From NCBI GenBank assembly GCA_017608295.1, contig JAFCGF010000057.1, forward strand, positions 1 through 12,462: a stretch of DNA of 12,462 bases, written 5' to 3'. The stretch is from Candidatus Woesearchaeota archaeon. Its GTDB lineage: Archaea; Nanoarchaeota; Nanoarchaeia; Woesearchaeales; JAGVZT01. This document shows positions 6,403 through 12,251 of this stretch, piece by piece. The notes beneath the pieces are model-generated. The model saw only the letters and a list, made by a program, of their open reading frames with translations. It did no database searches and was not told where the DNA came from. The translations under genes and the position numbers were made by a program. The number at the start of each line of letters is the position of its first letter. Position 1 is the first letter of the stretch.

Positions 6403-7381
6403 TTTTTTGTATTTTGTCTATGTAAGAAATTAATTTTTCTTTGACTTGTGTTTTTAGTTCTTTGTCTATATCAAGTTCATCAACTTCTTTATCCCAGTCC
6501 ATATCAGGTAGCTTTGTTAGTGTGCCTTTGAATTCTCTGTCTGCTAGTTTTGCTTGATGTTCGATCTCTTTTGCTTTATTTGTCCCGAAAATTTTTAGAG
6601 CTCTTAGTTTTGAGATTGAGTTTGCACCGGCTTTTAGTAGTAAGGATGTTCGTTCTATCCTATCTTCCCAGATGCCTAGCTGGATGTCTAGTTTTGGAAA
6701 TTTTATTCTTAAGTTTGCGATCCACCAAGCCTGGTATTCGTCTGATGGTACGGGAGTGTTTTCGAATGCAGTGTCTTTATGAGGGATTAGTCCATAAACG
6801 TGGATCTTATCTATGTTGTATTTTTTTATGAAGTCTGTTAGTAAAGGTAAATCGTCTTTCGTCTCGCCTAAACCTACAATGAATGTCATAGCGCATTTTA
6901 ATCCCATATTTTTTGCGTCAATGAACATCTGTTCGTATGGCACTAAAGGTTTTGAAGGGCAGACCTTATTGTGTAGTTTTGGATTAATTGTTTCTGTTGA
7001 GCCAACTACTCCCTTGATGTATGGCTTGAAGCGTTCTAATAACGGTCTTGGTATTGGACCGATACTGAGCCAAGGCTTTTTTGTGATTTTATTGATGTCT
7101 TTTAGTAGGTCTTCCATCTCATCTGGTGAGTATATGCCAATGCCGCCGGTAAAAAAACCAATGTCCCAGCCTAGATGCTTACATAGAATGAATTCTGCTA
7201 ATAATGAAGCTTTACTTCTCTTTGTTTCTTTCAATGGCTTGTCTTTGGGCTGAGTGCTCATGTAGCAAAACTGGCAGTCAGCAATGCTACAACCCCAGCT
7301 GAAGAAAACTGCTCGTTCGAAACATGTTTCTTTTGGGAAATTCAGGTTGTATATTTGTTGTGCTTGGTTGATTAGGTCCAT
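6398..7381 (-). CDS. BioB/HydE-like radical SAM protein with CX4CX2C cluster motif
   Basis: This 327-aa radical SAM enzyme is of unknown substrate. The cluster-binding cysteines are C31, C36 and C39 in GCSIADCQFCY, a CX4CX2C spacing instead of the usual CX3CX2C. The rest of the fold is intact. TGGIG (78-82) stands at the SAM-binding GGE-like position. GSTETINPKLHNKVCPSKP (127-145) and IVGLGET (168-174) are typical of biotin-synthase/HydE/PylB relatives. LLLKAGANSIS (247-257) resembles the end of the BATS-type barrel. A biotin synthase role is not supported because no other biotin gene is present. It follows nrdG by 31 nt. Its own TATA candidate and lack of a ribosome binding site suggest separate, leaderless transcription. 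It probably makes 5'-deoxyadenosyl radical under anaerobic conditions; the product is unknown. Confidence 0.85.
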   Translation of the reverse strand: MDLINQAQQIYNLNFPKETCFERAVFFSWGCSIADCQFCYMSTQPKDKPLKETKRSKASLLAEFILCKHLGWDIGFFTGGIGIYSPDEMEDLLKDINKITKKPWLSIGPIPRPLLERFKPYIKGVVGSTETINPKLHNKVCPSKPLVPYEQMFIDAKNMGLKCAMTFIVGLGETKDDLPLLTDFIKKYNIDKIHVYGLIPHKDTAFENTPVPSDEYQAWWIANLRIKFPKLDIQLGIWEDRIERTSLLLKAGANSISKLRALKIFGTNKAKEIEHQAKLADREFKGTLTKLPDMDWDKEVDELDIDKELKTQVKEKLISYIDKIQKT

Positions 7382-7400
7382 GGTACTAAATTTTGAGTAG

Positions 7401-7411
7401 TATAATAAAAA
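7401..7411 (-). promoter_or_regulatory. Possible TATA box for the radical SAM gene
   Basis: TTTTTATTATA on the minus strand fills most of the 31-nt gap between nrdG and the radical SAM gene and is centred about 26 nt before the ATG at 7381. The T-run could also help end the nrdG transcript. Confidence 0.4.
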
Positions 7412-7412
7412 G

Positions 7413-8105
7413 TTATTCTCTAATCTCGACAGAATTTGCGAGATCTGAAACGATCTCTTTGAATTTTTTTATTTTGTCTAGATGGAGTGGTTTCATGGTG
7501 TTATATTTGGGGTTGATTGTTTTTTCATCTGCCCTAAACTGCTGGATGATGTATCTCTTTGCGCCTTTGATTAATTGGCCAATCTTTTCGAAACTTTCTT
7601 CGTTATGTTGGTCCGGAATAACTGTCGTGCGGAATTCGTAGCCTATGTTGCTGTTCATTAGTAGCTTGATAGTTTCTTTAATGTTGTCTGTGTTGACTTT
7701 TACATTTGTTATTTTTTCGTAGTCTTCAATAGGACCTTTGATGTCCATGGCAATATAGTCAATAAGTTCTTTTTCGATTAGTTCTTTTGTGAGCTTTGGA
7801 TTTGTGCCGTTTGTGTCGAGTTTTACAGAATATCCTAACTGTTTGATCTTTTCGCAGAATTCTTTTAGCTCTTTATATAGTGTTGGTTCGCCGCCTGTAA
7901 TGCAGACACCGTCTAGAAATCCTTTGCGCTCTTTAAGAAATTCAAAGAATCTTTCTTCTGTTAAAGTATTGGCTTCTTGATTTACAATATCACTATTATG
8001 GCAAAAACCACATCGAAAATTACAGCCACCGATGAAGACTGTACAGGCGATTTTACTGGGGTAGTCAACTAAAGTGGTCTTGTGTAATCCTAGTATGGGT
8101 AACAT
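7413..8105 (-). CDS. nrdG: Anaerobic ribonucleoside-triphosphate reductase activating protein (NrdG)
   Basis: NrdG is the radical SAM activase that abstracts hydrogen from the glycyl residue of NrdD, switching on anaerobic deoxynucleotide synthesis. The 230-aa protein has the canonical CX3CX2C cluster motif at C28, C32 and C35 (GGCNFRCGFCHN), with the N-terminal signature LVDYPSKIACTVF. The SAM-binding ITGGEPTL lies at 69-76 and the downstream TNGT motif is present. It is of the longer NrdG/PflA-like type common in archaea and anaerobes. Its ATG lies 2 nt after the stop of the 50-aa glycyl-radical ORF, with a GAGGA site 7-8 nt upstream inside that ORF. The order nrdD, glycyl peptide, nrdG therefore looks like one translationally coupled operon. 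It is cytosolic and needs anaerobic conditions. Confidence 0.93.
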   Translation of the reverse strand: MLPILGLHKTTLVDYPSKIACTVFIGGCNFRCGFCHNSDIVNQEANTLTEERFFEFLKERKGFLDGVCITGGEPTLYKELKEFCEKIKQLGYSVKLDTNGTNPKLTKELIEKELIDYIAMDIKGPIEDYEKITNVKVNTDNIKETIKLLMNSNIGYEFRTTVIPDQHNEESFEKIGQLIKGAKRYIIQQFRADEKTINPKYNTMKPLHLDKIKKFKEIVSDLANSVEIRE

Positions 8106-8107
8106 GG

Positions 8108-8260
8108 TTAATCCTCTAATTTTAGTGGGTGGGCTAGGCTTGTCTTTTCACAGAACGCTTTTCTTTCGTTAAATTCCTGCTTCTTGCCAATGTTCCAGTT
8201 TTTGACTGGCCGAAAATAGCCGACTACGCGGCTGTATACTTCACATGGTATTTTCTTCAT
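8108..8260 (-). CDS. Detached glycyl-radical domain of anaerobic ribonucleotide reductase (50 aa)
   Basis: This 50-codon ORF encodes what is normally the C-terminus of NrdD. It holds the last zinc-ribbon cysteine (C6, in PCEVYS), the glycyl-radical motif SRVVGYFRPV with the radical glycine expected at G14, and the family block WNIGKKQEFNERK. Its ATG overlaps the nrdD TGA (ATGA, 8257-8260). It has a strong ribosome binding site, GAGGTGA at 8268-8274, 7 nt upstream, and nrdG starts 2 nt after its TAA. Homologues known to me carry this segment as part of one NrdD chain, so here it is either a separate subunit made by coupled translation or the product of a one-base frameshift. Joining by a -1 shift would give an uninterrupted NrdD tail. 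As a separate peptide it could dock by completing the zinc site with NrdD C641 and C654, and could be replaced after radical damage, as GrcA/YfiD does for pyruvate formate-lyase. Confidence 0.88.
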   Translation of the reverse strand: MKKIPCEVYSRVVGYFRPVKNWNIGKKQEFNERKAFCEKTSLAHPLKLED

Positions 8261-10305
8261 TCTATCTTCACCTCAATTTTTTGTTCTTCTTCCTCAACAT
8301 CTACTCCGTATTTGTTCAGGTCAGCTTCCGAGTGTTCGTGAGGGCAGGTTTGGTGTTCCCCAGCTATATATCCATGGACTGGACAGATGGAAAACGTTGG
8401 TGTTATTGTGAAATAGGGCAGCTTGAAGTTGTATGCTATCTTTTTGATCAGGTTGCGGCAAGCCTCCCAATCTGAAATCTTCTCGCCAACAAAGCCGTGC
8501 AGCACCGTGCCGCCTGTGTAACAACACTGTAATTCGTCCTGGTGTTTGAGCGCTTCAAAGATGTCGTTTGTGTGGTTGACGGGCAGCTGAGAGGAGTTTG
8601 TGTAGAAAGGTGCGTCGTCTGAGCCTGAAGCGATGATGTTTGGGAAGCGCTTTTTATCGTGTTTTGCCAGCCTGAAGCTGGTGCCCTCAGCAGGAGTGGC
8701 TTCAAGGTTGTAGATGTTGCCAGTCTCTTCCTGGAACTCTTGCAGTTTGTTGCGGATGTAGTTTAGTACCTCAAGTGCGAAAGCTCTACCTTCAGGTGCT
8801 TCTATGCCTTTGTCTTTGCTTAGGAAGTTTTGGGAGCACTCGTGCATACCACAAATACCAATTGTTGAGAAATGGTTGCGTAGTGAGCCTAAGTATTCTT
8901 TAGTGTATGGTAATAACCCATATTCCAAGTTTTTTGTTACTTCTTTGCGCTTTAGCTCAAGTGAATTTTTTGCTAACACCATCAGATGGCTTAGCTTCTC
9001 GAAAAATTCAACTTTGTTCTTAGCCAGGTAGCCGATCCTTGGAAGGTTGATCGTGACTACGCCTATCGAACCTGTTGATTCACCTGAACCAAATAATCCG
9101 CCTGTCTTTGATTTTAGCTCGCGTATGTCCAGCTGTAGGCGGCAGCACATAGATCTTACATCACTTGGGCTTAGGCTTGAATTGATAAAATTCTGGAAAT
9201 AAGGTGTGCCGTATTTAGCTGTCATGTCAAATAATAATTGAGCATTTTCTGATTCCCAGTCGAAATCTTTTGTTATGTTGTATGTGGGGATTGGAAACGT
9301 GAAGATTCTATGGTCCATGTCGCCTTCCATCATGACTTCCATGAAAGCTTTGTTGATAAGGTCCATCTCTTTTTGGTAGTCAGAGTATGTTGTGTCCTGT
9401 CTTTTGCCCCCAATGATTATTTTTTGGTCTTTAAGATCTTCAGGCACGATCCAGTCCATGGTGATGTTGGTGAACGGAACCTGGTTGCCCCATCGTGATG
9501 TTTGGTTCACACCAAAAATAAATTCTTGGATCGCTTGCTTAACCTCTTTGAATTCTAGATTGTCGTGTCTGACGAAAGGTGCAAGATATGTGTCGAATGA
9601 ACTGAAAGCTTGAGCGCCTGCCCATTCATTCTGCAATGTCCCGAAGAAGTTTGTTATCTGCCCTAAAGCTGCGTTAAGATGTTTAGCTGGTTTGGCTGAG
9701 ACTTTGCCAGGGATGCCGTTGAAACCTTTTTCGAGCAATAGTCTTAGTGACCAACCTGCACAGTAACCTGCAAAAGTCCCGATGCTTAAATCATGGATGT
9801 GGAAATCTGCGTTACGGTGTGCTTCAGCAATGTCGAGAGGGTAGATGTTTGTTAGCGCGTACTCAGCGATGACTGCGCCTGAAATGTGGGCCTGTAAACC
9901 TGAGACTGCGTAGCCTGCGTTTGAGTTCTCTTTAACACGCCAGTCGTTCATGCCGACATAACCGTCAATAATGTTTTTTACTTTTTTTAAGAACTCTTCA
10001 GAACGGCGCATCTCTGCTCTCTTATTTCTGTATAGGATGTAGGCTTTAGCTACCTTGTCATGGCCTGACTTGATTAATACTGTCTCAACAACGTTTTGGA
10101 CGTCTTCAACAGTAGGGATTCTTAGTTTGTCAAATTGGAATTCTAATACAGAGATCACTTTATCAGTTAAGTGCTGGATTGTTTTTTCATCATAATCTTC
10201 TGCTGCTTGAGCAGCTTTAGCAATAGCGTCAGAAATTCTTTTTTTGGTGAATTCTACGATTCTACCATCTCTTTTTTTAACTTGCATAATCCCATATTCG
10301 GACAT
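8257..10305 (-). CDS. nrdD: Anaerobic (class III) ribonucleoside-triphosphate reductase, large part lacking the glycyl-radical tail (NrdD)
   Basis: NrdD reduces ribonucleoside triphosphates to deoxy forms without oxygen. The 682-aa chain has an N-terminal ATP-cone (VKKRDGRIVEFTKKRI, about residues 9-97) for allosteric activity control. The ten-stranded barrel follows, with HIHDLSIGTFAGYCAGWSL (C182), SMCCRLQLD (C387/C388, the expected thiyl-radical region), GSGESTGSIGVVTIN and FSTIGICGMHEC. It ends with part of the zinc ribbon, CPVHGYIAGEH and CPHEH (C641, C654), then an acidic linker and a stop. The glycyl-radical segment is missing and lies in the next, overlapping ORF. I chose ATG 10305 because GAGGTG at 10312-10317 is 6 nt upstream; an upstream in-frame GTG at 10314 is part of that ribosome binding site. 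The promoter has an archaeal BRE/TATA and two NrdR-box-like palindromes. Confidence 0.93.
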   Translation of the reverse strand: MSEYGIMQVKKRDGRIVEFTKKRISDAIAKAAQAAEDYDEKTIQHLTDKVISVLEFQFDKLRIPTVEDVQNVVETVLIKSGHDKVAKAYILYRNKRAEMRRSEEFLKKVKNIIDGYVGMNDWRVKENSNAGYAVSGLQAHISGAVIAEYALTNIYPLDIAEAHRNADFHIHDLSIGTFAGYCAGWSLRLLLEKGFNGIPGKVSAKPAKHLNAALGQITNFFGTLQNEWAGAQAFSSFDTYLAPFVRHDNLEFKEVKQAIQEFIFGVNQTSRWGNQVPFTNITMDWIVPEDLKDQKIIIGGKRQDTTYSDYQKEMDLINKAFMEVMMEGDMDHRIFTFPIPTYNITKDFDWESENAQLLFDMTAKYGTPYFQNFINSSLSPSDVRSMCCRLQLDIRELKSKTGGLFGSGESTGSIGVVTINLPRIGYLAKNKVEFFEKLSHLMVLAKNSLELKRKEVTKNLEYGLLPYTKEYLGSLRNHFSTIGICGMHECSQNFLSKDKGIEAPEGRAFALEVLNYIRNKLQEFQEETGNIYNLEATPAEGTSFRLAKHDKKRFPNIIASGSDDAPFYTNSSQLPVNHTNDIFEALKHQDELQCCYTGGTVLHGFVGEKISDWEACRNLIKKIAYNFKLPYFTITPTFSICPVHGYIAGEHQTCPHEHSEADLNKYGVDVEEEEQKIEVKIE

Positions 10306-10311
10306 TTTAAA

Positions 10312-10317
10312 CACCTC
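10312..10317 (-). promoter_or_regulatory. Ribosome binding site of nrdD
   Basis: GAGGTG on the minus strand lies 6 nt before ATG 10305 and fixes the nrdD start. The in-frame GTG at 10314 falls inside this element and so is not the initiator. Confidence 0.7.
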
Positions 10318-10333
10318 AGTTTTTCGTCGTAAA

Positions 10334-10349
10334 ACACAATATGTTGTGG
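10334..10349. promoter_or_regulatory. NrdR-box-like palindrome 1 in the nrdD leader
   Basis: ACACAATATGTTGTGG has the arms CACAA/TTGTG around TATG. It agrees at 14 of 16 positions with the NrdR box consensus as I know it (acaCwAtATaTwGtgt). NrdR is an ATP-cone/zinc repressor of ribonucleotide reductase genes. The site lies in the predicted 5' leader of nrdD, 31 bp from a second, weaker copy, the tandem spacing typical of NrdR operators. Confidence 0.6.
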
Positions 10350-10364
10350 TCGTTACTTCTTTTT

Positions 10365-10380
10365 TTCCTATATCTAGTTA
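10365..10380. promoter_or_regulatory. NrdR-box-like palindrome 2 overlapping the predicted nrdD start site
   Basis: TTCCTATATCTAGTTA keeps the core of the NrdR consensus (CTATAT, then TAGT, with one core mismatch; 10 of 16 overall). It begins exactly 31 bp from box 1, three helical turns. With the TATA at 10388-10398, transcription should start near 10367, so a protein bound here would block initiation. Weaker than box 1 and partly AT-rich chance. Confidence 0.45.
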
Positions 10381-10387
10381 TTTCACT

Positions 10388-10403
10388 TATATTTAAAGGT
10401 TTC
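10388..10403 (-). promoter_or_regulatory. Archaeal BRE/TATA promoter of nrdD
   Basis: The minus strand reads CGAAACCTTTAAATATA, a BRE-like purine element followed directly by a textbook archaeal TATA box. The expected start, about 26 nt downstream near 10367, gives a leader of roughly 60 nt that holds NrdR-like box 1 and the GAGGTG site. This is the best-formed promoter in the window and would drive nrdD, the glycyl peptide and nrdG. Confidence 0.6.
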
Positions 10404-10423
10404 GGATTGGGTGTTTTTTTGAT

Positions 10424-10434
10424 AAAAAATTTTA
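10424..10434 (-). terminator. Possible T-run terminator after the transglutaminase-like gene
   Basis: On the minus strand AAAATTTTTT follows the stop of the 10462-11019 gene by about 30 nt, before the nrdD promoter. Archaeal intrinsic termination uses T-runs without a hairpin. A six-T run in AT-rich DNA is weak evidence. Confidence 0.25.
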
Positions 10435-10461
10435 AGCGGACTGAATCAGAAATAGCTGGTT

Positions 10462-11019
10462 TTACTTAGCTCTGTTGAATATTTTTTTGATTGTTTCTGT
10501 GACTTTGGTGAAGCGCCAACCATAGTATTCTCCTAATGGTGTGTTGTAGTATTTGGCCCAAGGGTCAGTATAAACCCATTTATTATTGATTTTTATGCCT
10601 ATAATTTGGTGGATGTTTGCTCTTACTATGGCATGGAAGTTTCTTATTTCTGACTTTTTGAATAAGCCGCTTTTAATTAGCATTGTTCTTAGAACAAAGT
10701 TTTGGGTGGTGCAAGGTTGGATGCCCGGAGTGTTCCATATCTTGTTGATGTCTTTAGATAAAGTTATTCTTGGATGTCTAAATTGTCCAGTCATTGTACC
10801 TGTGAATCTTGTAGTTACAACACCGTATGCGGCTTTAAGGAAAGCTTCTTTTGTGGGGTGTTTTTTCTTTAAATCTTGAATTATTTGTTGAAGATCTCTT
10901 GGTAGTTTTTCTGGTAGTGGTGTCTGTTTAAGATGTGGTATGACTAATCTTGATAACCCGAACATTAGAAAAAAATAGATTAATACTAACCATACTATTG
11001 TGAAAATGGCGTTGGGCAC
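10462..11019 (-). CDS. Membrane-anchored transglutaminase-like (cysteine protease-fold) protein
   Basis: This 185-aa protein starts with one hydrophobic segment (residues 5-25, FTIVWLVLIYFFLMFGL), probably a membrane anchor. Its soluble domain has the order of a transglutaminase-like Cys-His-Asp triad: C103 in PGIQPCTTQNFVLR, H137 in ANIHQIIGIKINNKWVYTDPW, and D152 in the same stretch. The spacing and the WVYTDPW block match that fold, whose members include proteases and amidases as well as cross-linking enzymes. The substrate is unknown. It begins with GTG, 2 nt after the stop of the thioredoxin-CcdA gene. The site AGGAGGG (11031-11037) inside that gene lies about 12 nt upstream, a long but usable spacing, so the two are probably one operon. 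An outside location is likely and would place the active cysteine near the DsbD-like redox protein. Confidence 0.75.
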   Translation of the reverse strand: MPNAIFTIVWLVLIYFFLMFGLSRLVIPHLKQTPLPEKLPRDLQQIIQDLKKKHPTKEAFLKAAYGVVTTRFTGTMTGQFRHPRITLSKDINKIWNTPGIQPCTTQNFVLRTMLIKSGLFKKSEIRNFHAIVRANIHQIIGIKINNKWVYTDPWAKYYNTPLGEYYGWRFTKVTETIKKIFNRAK

Positions 11020-11021
11020 TT

Positions 11022-12176
11022 TTAGATAAACCCTCCTAGGATTGCTATTAACATTCCAATACCGAGTAATAGAATGATCAATCCTGCGATTAGATGTAGT
11101 ACTTTAAGTTTTTTAGTTCTCCATCTTTCTGCTCTAGCTGTGGTAGTAACTCCAAAGTAGATTGCGAATGTTATTGCTAGCATAGGTATGATGAAAATGA
11201 AGTTGTAGAGTGCCAGTAAAAATAAAGCGTAATTACGGGAAGTTGCTTCAGCGAGGAACCCTAAAATTACAATATACGGTCCAGAGGTACAGGGTAGCAA
11301 GAATAAGCTGACAACGAAGCCAATCAAGAATGCGCCTGGTACAGAAGTGACACCTCTTATGATGCCTTTCATTTTTGGGCGCCATGATAAAGGCACTTCC
11401 ATAACAAACCATTTACCGTACCAAAAGTAATCTTTTAGGTTGAATAATCCTATGAAAATAGCCAACACAGCGACAATTATGTAGAATGTTCTTGTTAGGC
11501 CAGCTGCTTGAATTGCGGAATATAATCCTAGGCCCATAAGAAAATATGAAATGTAAATTGAGAGTGTGAATGCCAAGCCTGCAAGAAGAGCTTGTTTCTT
11601 TCTTCCTGAAACTAAGATTGTTGTAGTCAGTAAGATTAATACAGCGAACGCGCAAGGGTTGATTGCGTCAACTGCGGCAGCCGAGATTACGGCAGGGATT
11701 GTTAGTTTTTCTTTTATTTTTGTTTTTGAAGGATCTTCAACAGGAGAGCTGTCACCAACAACCTTTATGGTGTGTTCGCTTTTTGTTTTTGTTATTGGGT
11801 CGCCACAGTCTTCAATGAGGCATTTTTTAATCTGCTCTTCTAGTTCATGCCCGATCCTGCTGTTAAATCCGCTAATTACTTTATCATCAATGAATACTGT
11901 TGGTACTCCCTGAATCTCGAAATCGAAAGCTTTTGCCATATTAAGAAATAACTTTTGATTCTCCTTACTAGAATATACTTCGTGTTCGATAATGTCTAAA
12001 CTAGGATATTTAGGAAGAATCTTTTCTAAGAATGATAATTCTTGGCCGCAGTGTGGGCAACCGTTCCCGAAAAATAAATGTAGTGTTATTGTATTATTGG
12101 TTGTTGTATTTGTTTCGCCGAAAATCTGGGGAGCTACTAGTGTTGTTATCAGGAGTAGCAACATTAGCTTTTTCAT
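11022..12176 (-). CDS. Thioredoxin-CcdA fusion (DsbD-like thiol-disulfide membrane protein)
   Basis: This 384-aa protein probably carries thiol electrons across the membrane. It begins with a signal peptide (MKKLMLLLLITTLVAPQIFG). A thioredoxin/glutaredoxin-like domain follows (about 29-125), with active site GCPHC (C40, C43), the cis-proline stretch GVPTVFIDD (90-98) and an extra cysteine pair (C119, C124). After a charged linker come about six membrane segments of the CcdA/DsbD type. These include the conserved NPCAF (C175) and LPCTSGPY (C296), the two cysteines that relay electrons. All redox cysteines are present. The start is ATG 12176, 5 nt after AGGTGG; GTG 12185 and ATG 12179 are upstream alternatives. 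It is the first gene of a two-gene unit with the transglutaminase-like protein. No cytochrome c maturation genes are in the window, so a disulfide-reducing or folding role is likelier. Confidence 0.85.
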   Translation of the reverse strand: MKKLMLLLLITTLVAPQIFGETNTTTNNTITLHLFFGNGCPHCGQELSFLEKILPKYPSLDIIEHEVYSSKENQKLFLNMAKAFDFEIQGVPTVFIDDKVISGFNSRIGHELEEQIKKCLIEDCGDPITKTKSEHTIKVVGDSSPVEDPSKTKIKEKLTIPAVISAAAVDAINPCAFAVLILLTTTILVSGRKKQALLAGLAFTLSIYISYFLMGLGLYSAIQAAGLTRTFYIIVAVLAIFIGLFNLKDYFWYGKWFVMEVPLSWRPKMKGIIRGVTSVPGAFLIGFVVSLFLLPCTSGPYIVILGFLAEATSRNYALFLLALYNFIFIIPMLAITFAIYFGVTTTARAERWRTKKLKVLHLIAGLIILLLGIGMLIAILGGFI

Positions 12177-12181
12177 CATAA

Positions 12182-12187
12182 CCACCT
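12182..12187 (-). promoter_or_regulatory. Ribosome binding site of the thioredoxin-CcdA gene
   Basis: AGGTGG on the minus strand lies 5 nt before ATG 12176 and overlaps the alternative GTG at 12185, so that GTG is unlikely to be the start. Confidence 0.6.
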
Positions 12188-12216
12188 TTTTAATTATTTT
12201 AATTAATTAGATTTTA

Positions 12217-12226
12217 GATTTAAATC
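12217..12226 (-). promoter_or_regulatory. Possible TATA box for the thioredoxin-CcdA gene
   Basis: GATTTAAATC preceded by AACCAAAA (BRE-like) on the minus strand predicts transcription start near 12195, leaving a short leader of about 19 nt that includes the ribosome binding site. It sits in the 75-nt gap after the receiver-domain gene. Confidence 0.4.
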
Positions 12227-12251
12227 TTTTGGTTTAAGATTGTTTTTATAT

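Noticed and set aside
6813..7253. A 146-codon open frame on the plus strand inside the radical SAM gene
   Set aside because: It is antisense to a clearly conserved enzyme, has no ribosome binding site, and its translation has no recognisable features; open antisense frames are common here.
6398..7381. Calling the radical SAM protein biotin synthase (BioB)
   Set aside because: The cluster spacing is CX4CX2C, and no biotin pathway gene is present; only the general BioB/HydE-like fold is supported.
10303..10314. GTG at 10314 as the nrdD start, adding three residues
   Set aside because: That GTG is part of the GAGGTG ribosome binding site, which is correctly spaced for ATG 10305.
11566..11913. 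A 115-codon plus-strand open frame inside the thioredoxin-CcdA gene
   Set aside because: It is a shadow of the opposite-strand gene, whose redox and membrane motifs are intact across this stretch.
12177..12185. GTG 12185 as the start of the thioredoxin-CcdA protein
   Set aside because: It overlaps the AGGTGG ribosome binding site; ATG 12176 has proper spacing and gives a standard signal peptide (MKKLMLLLL).
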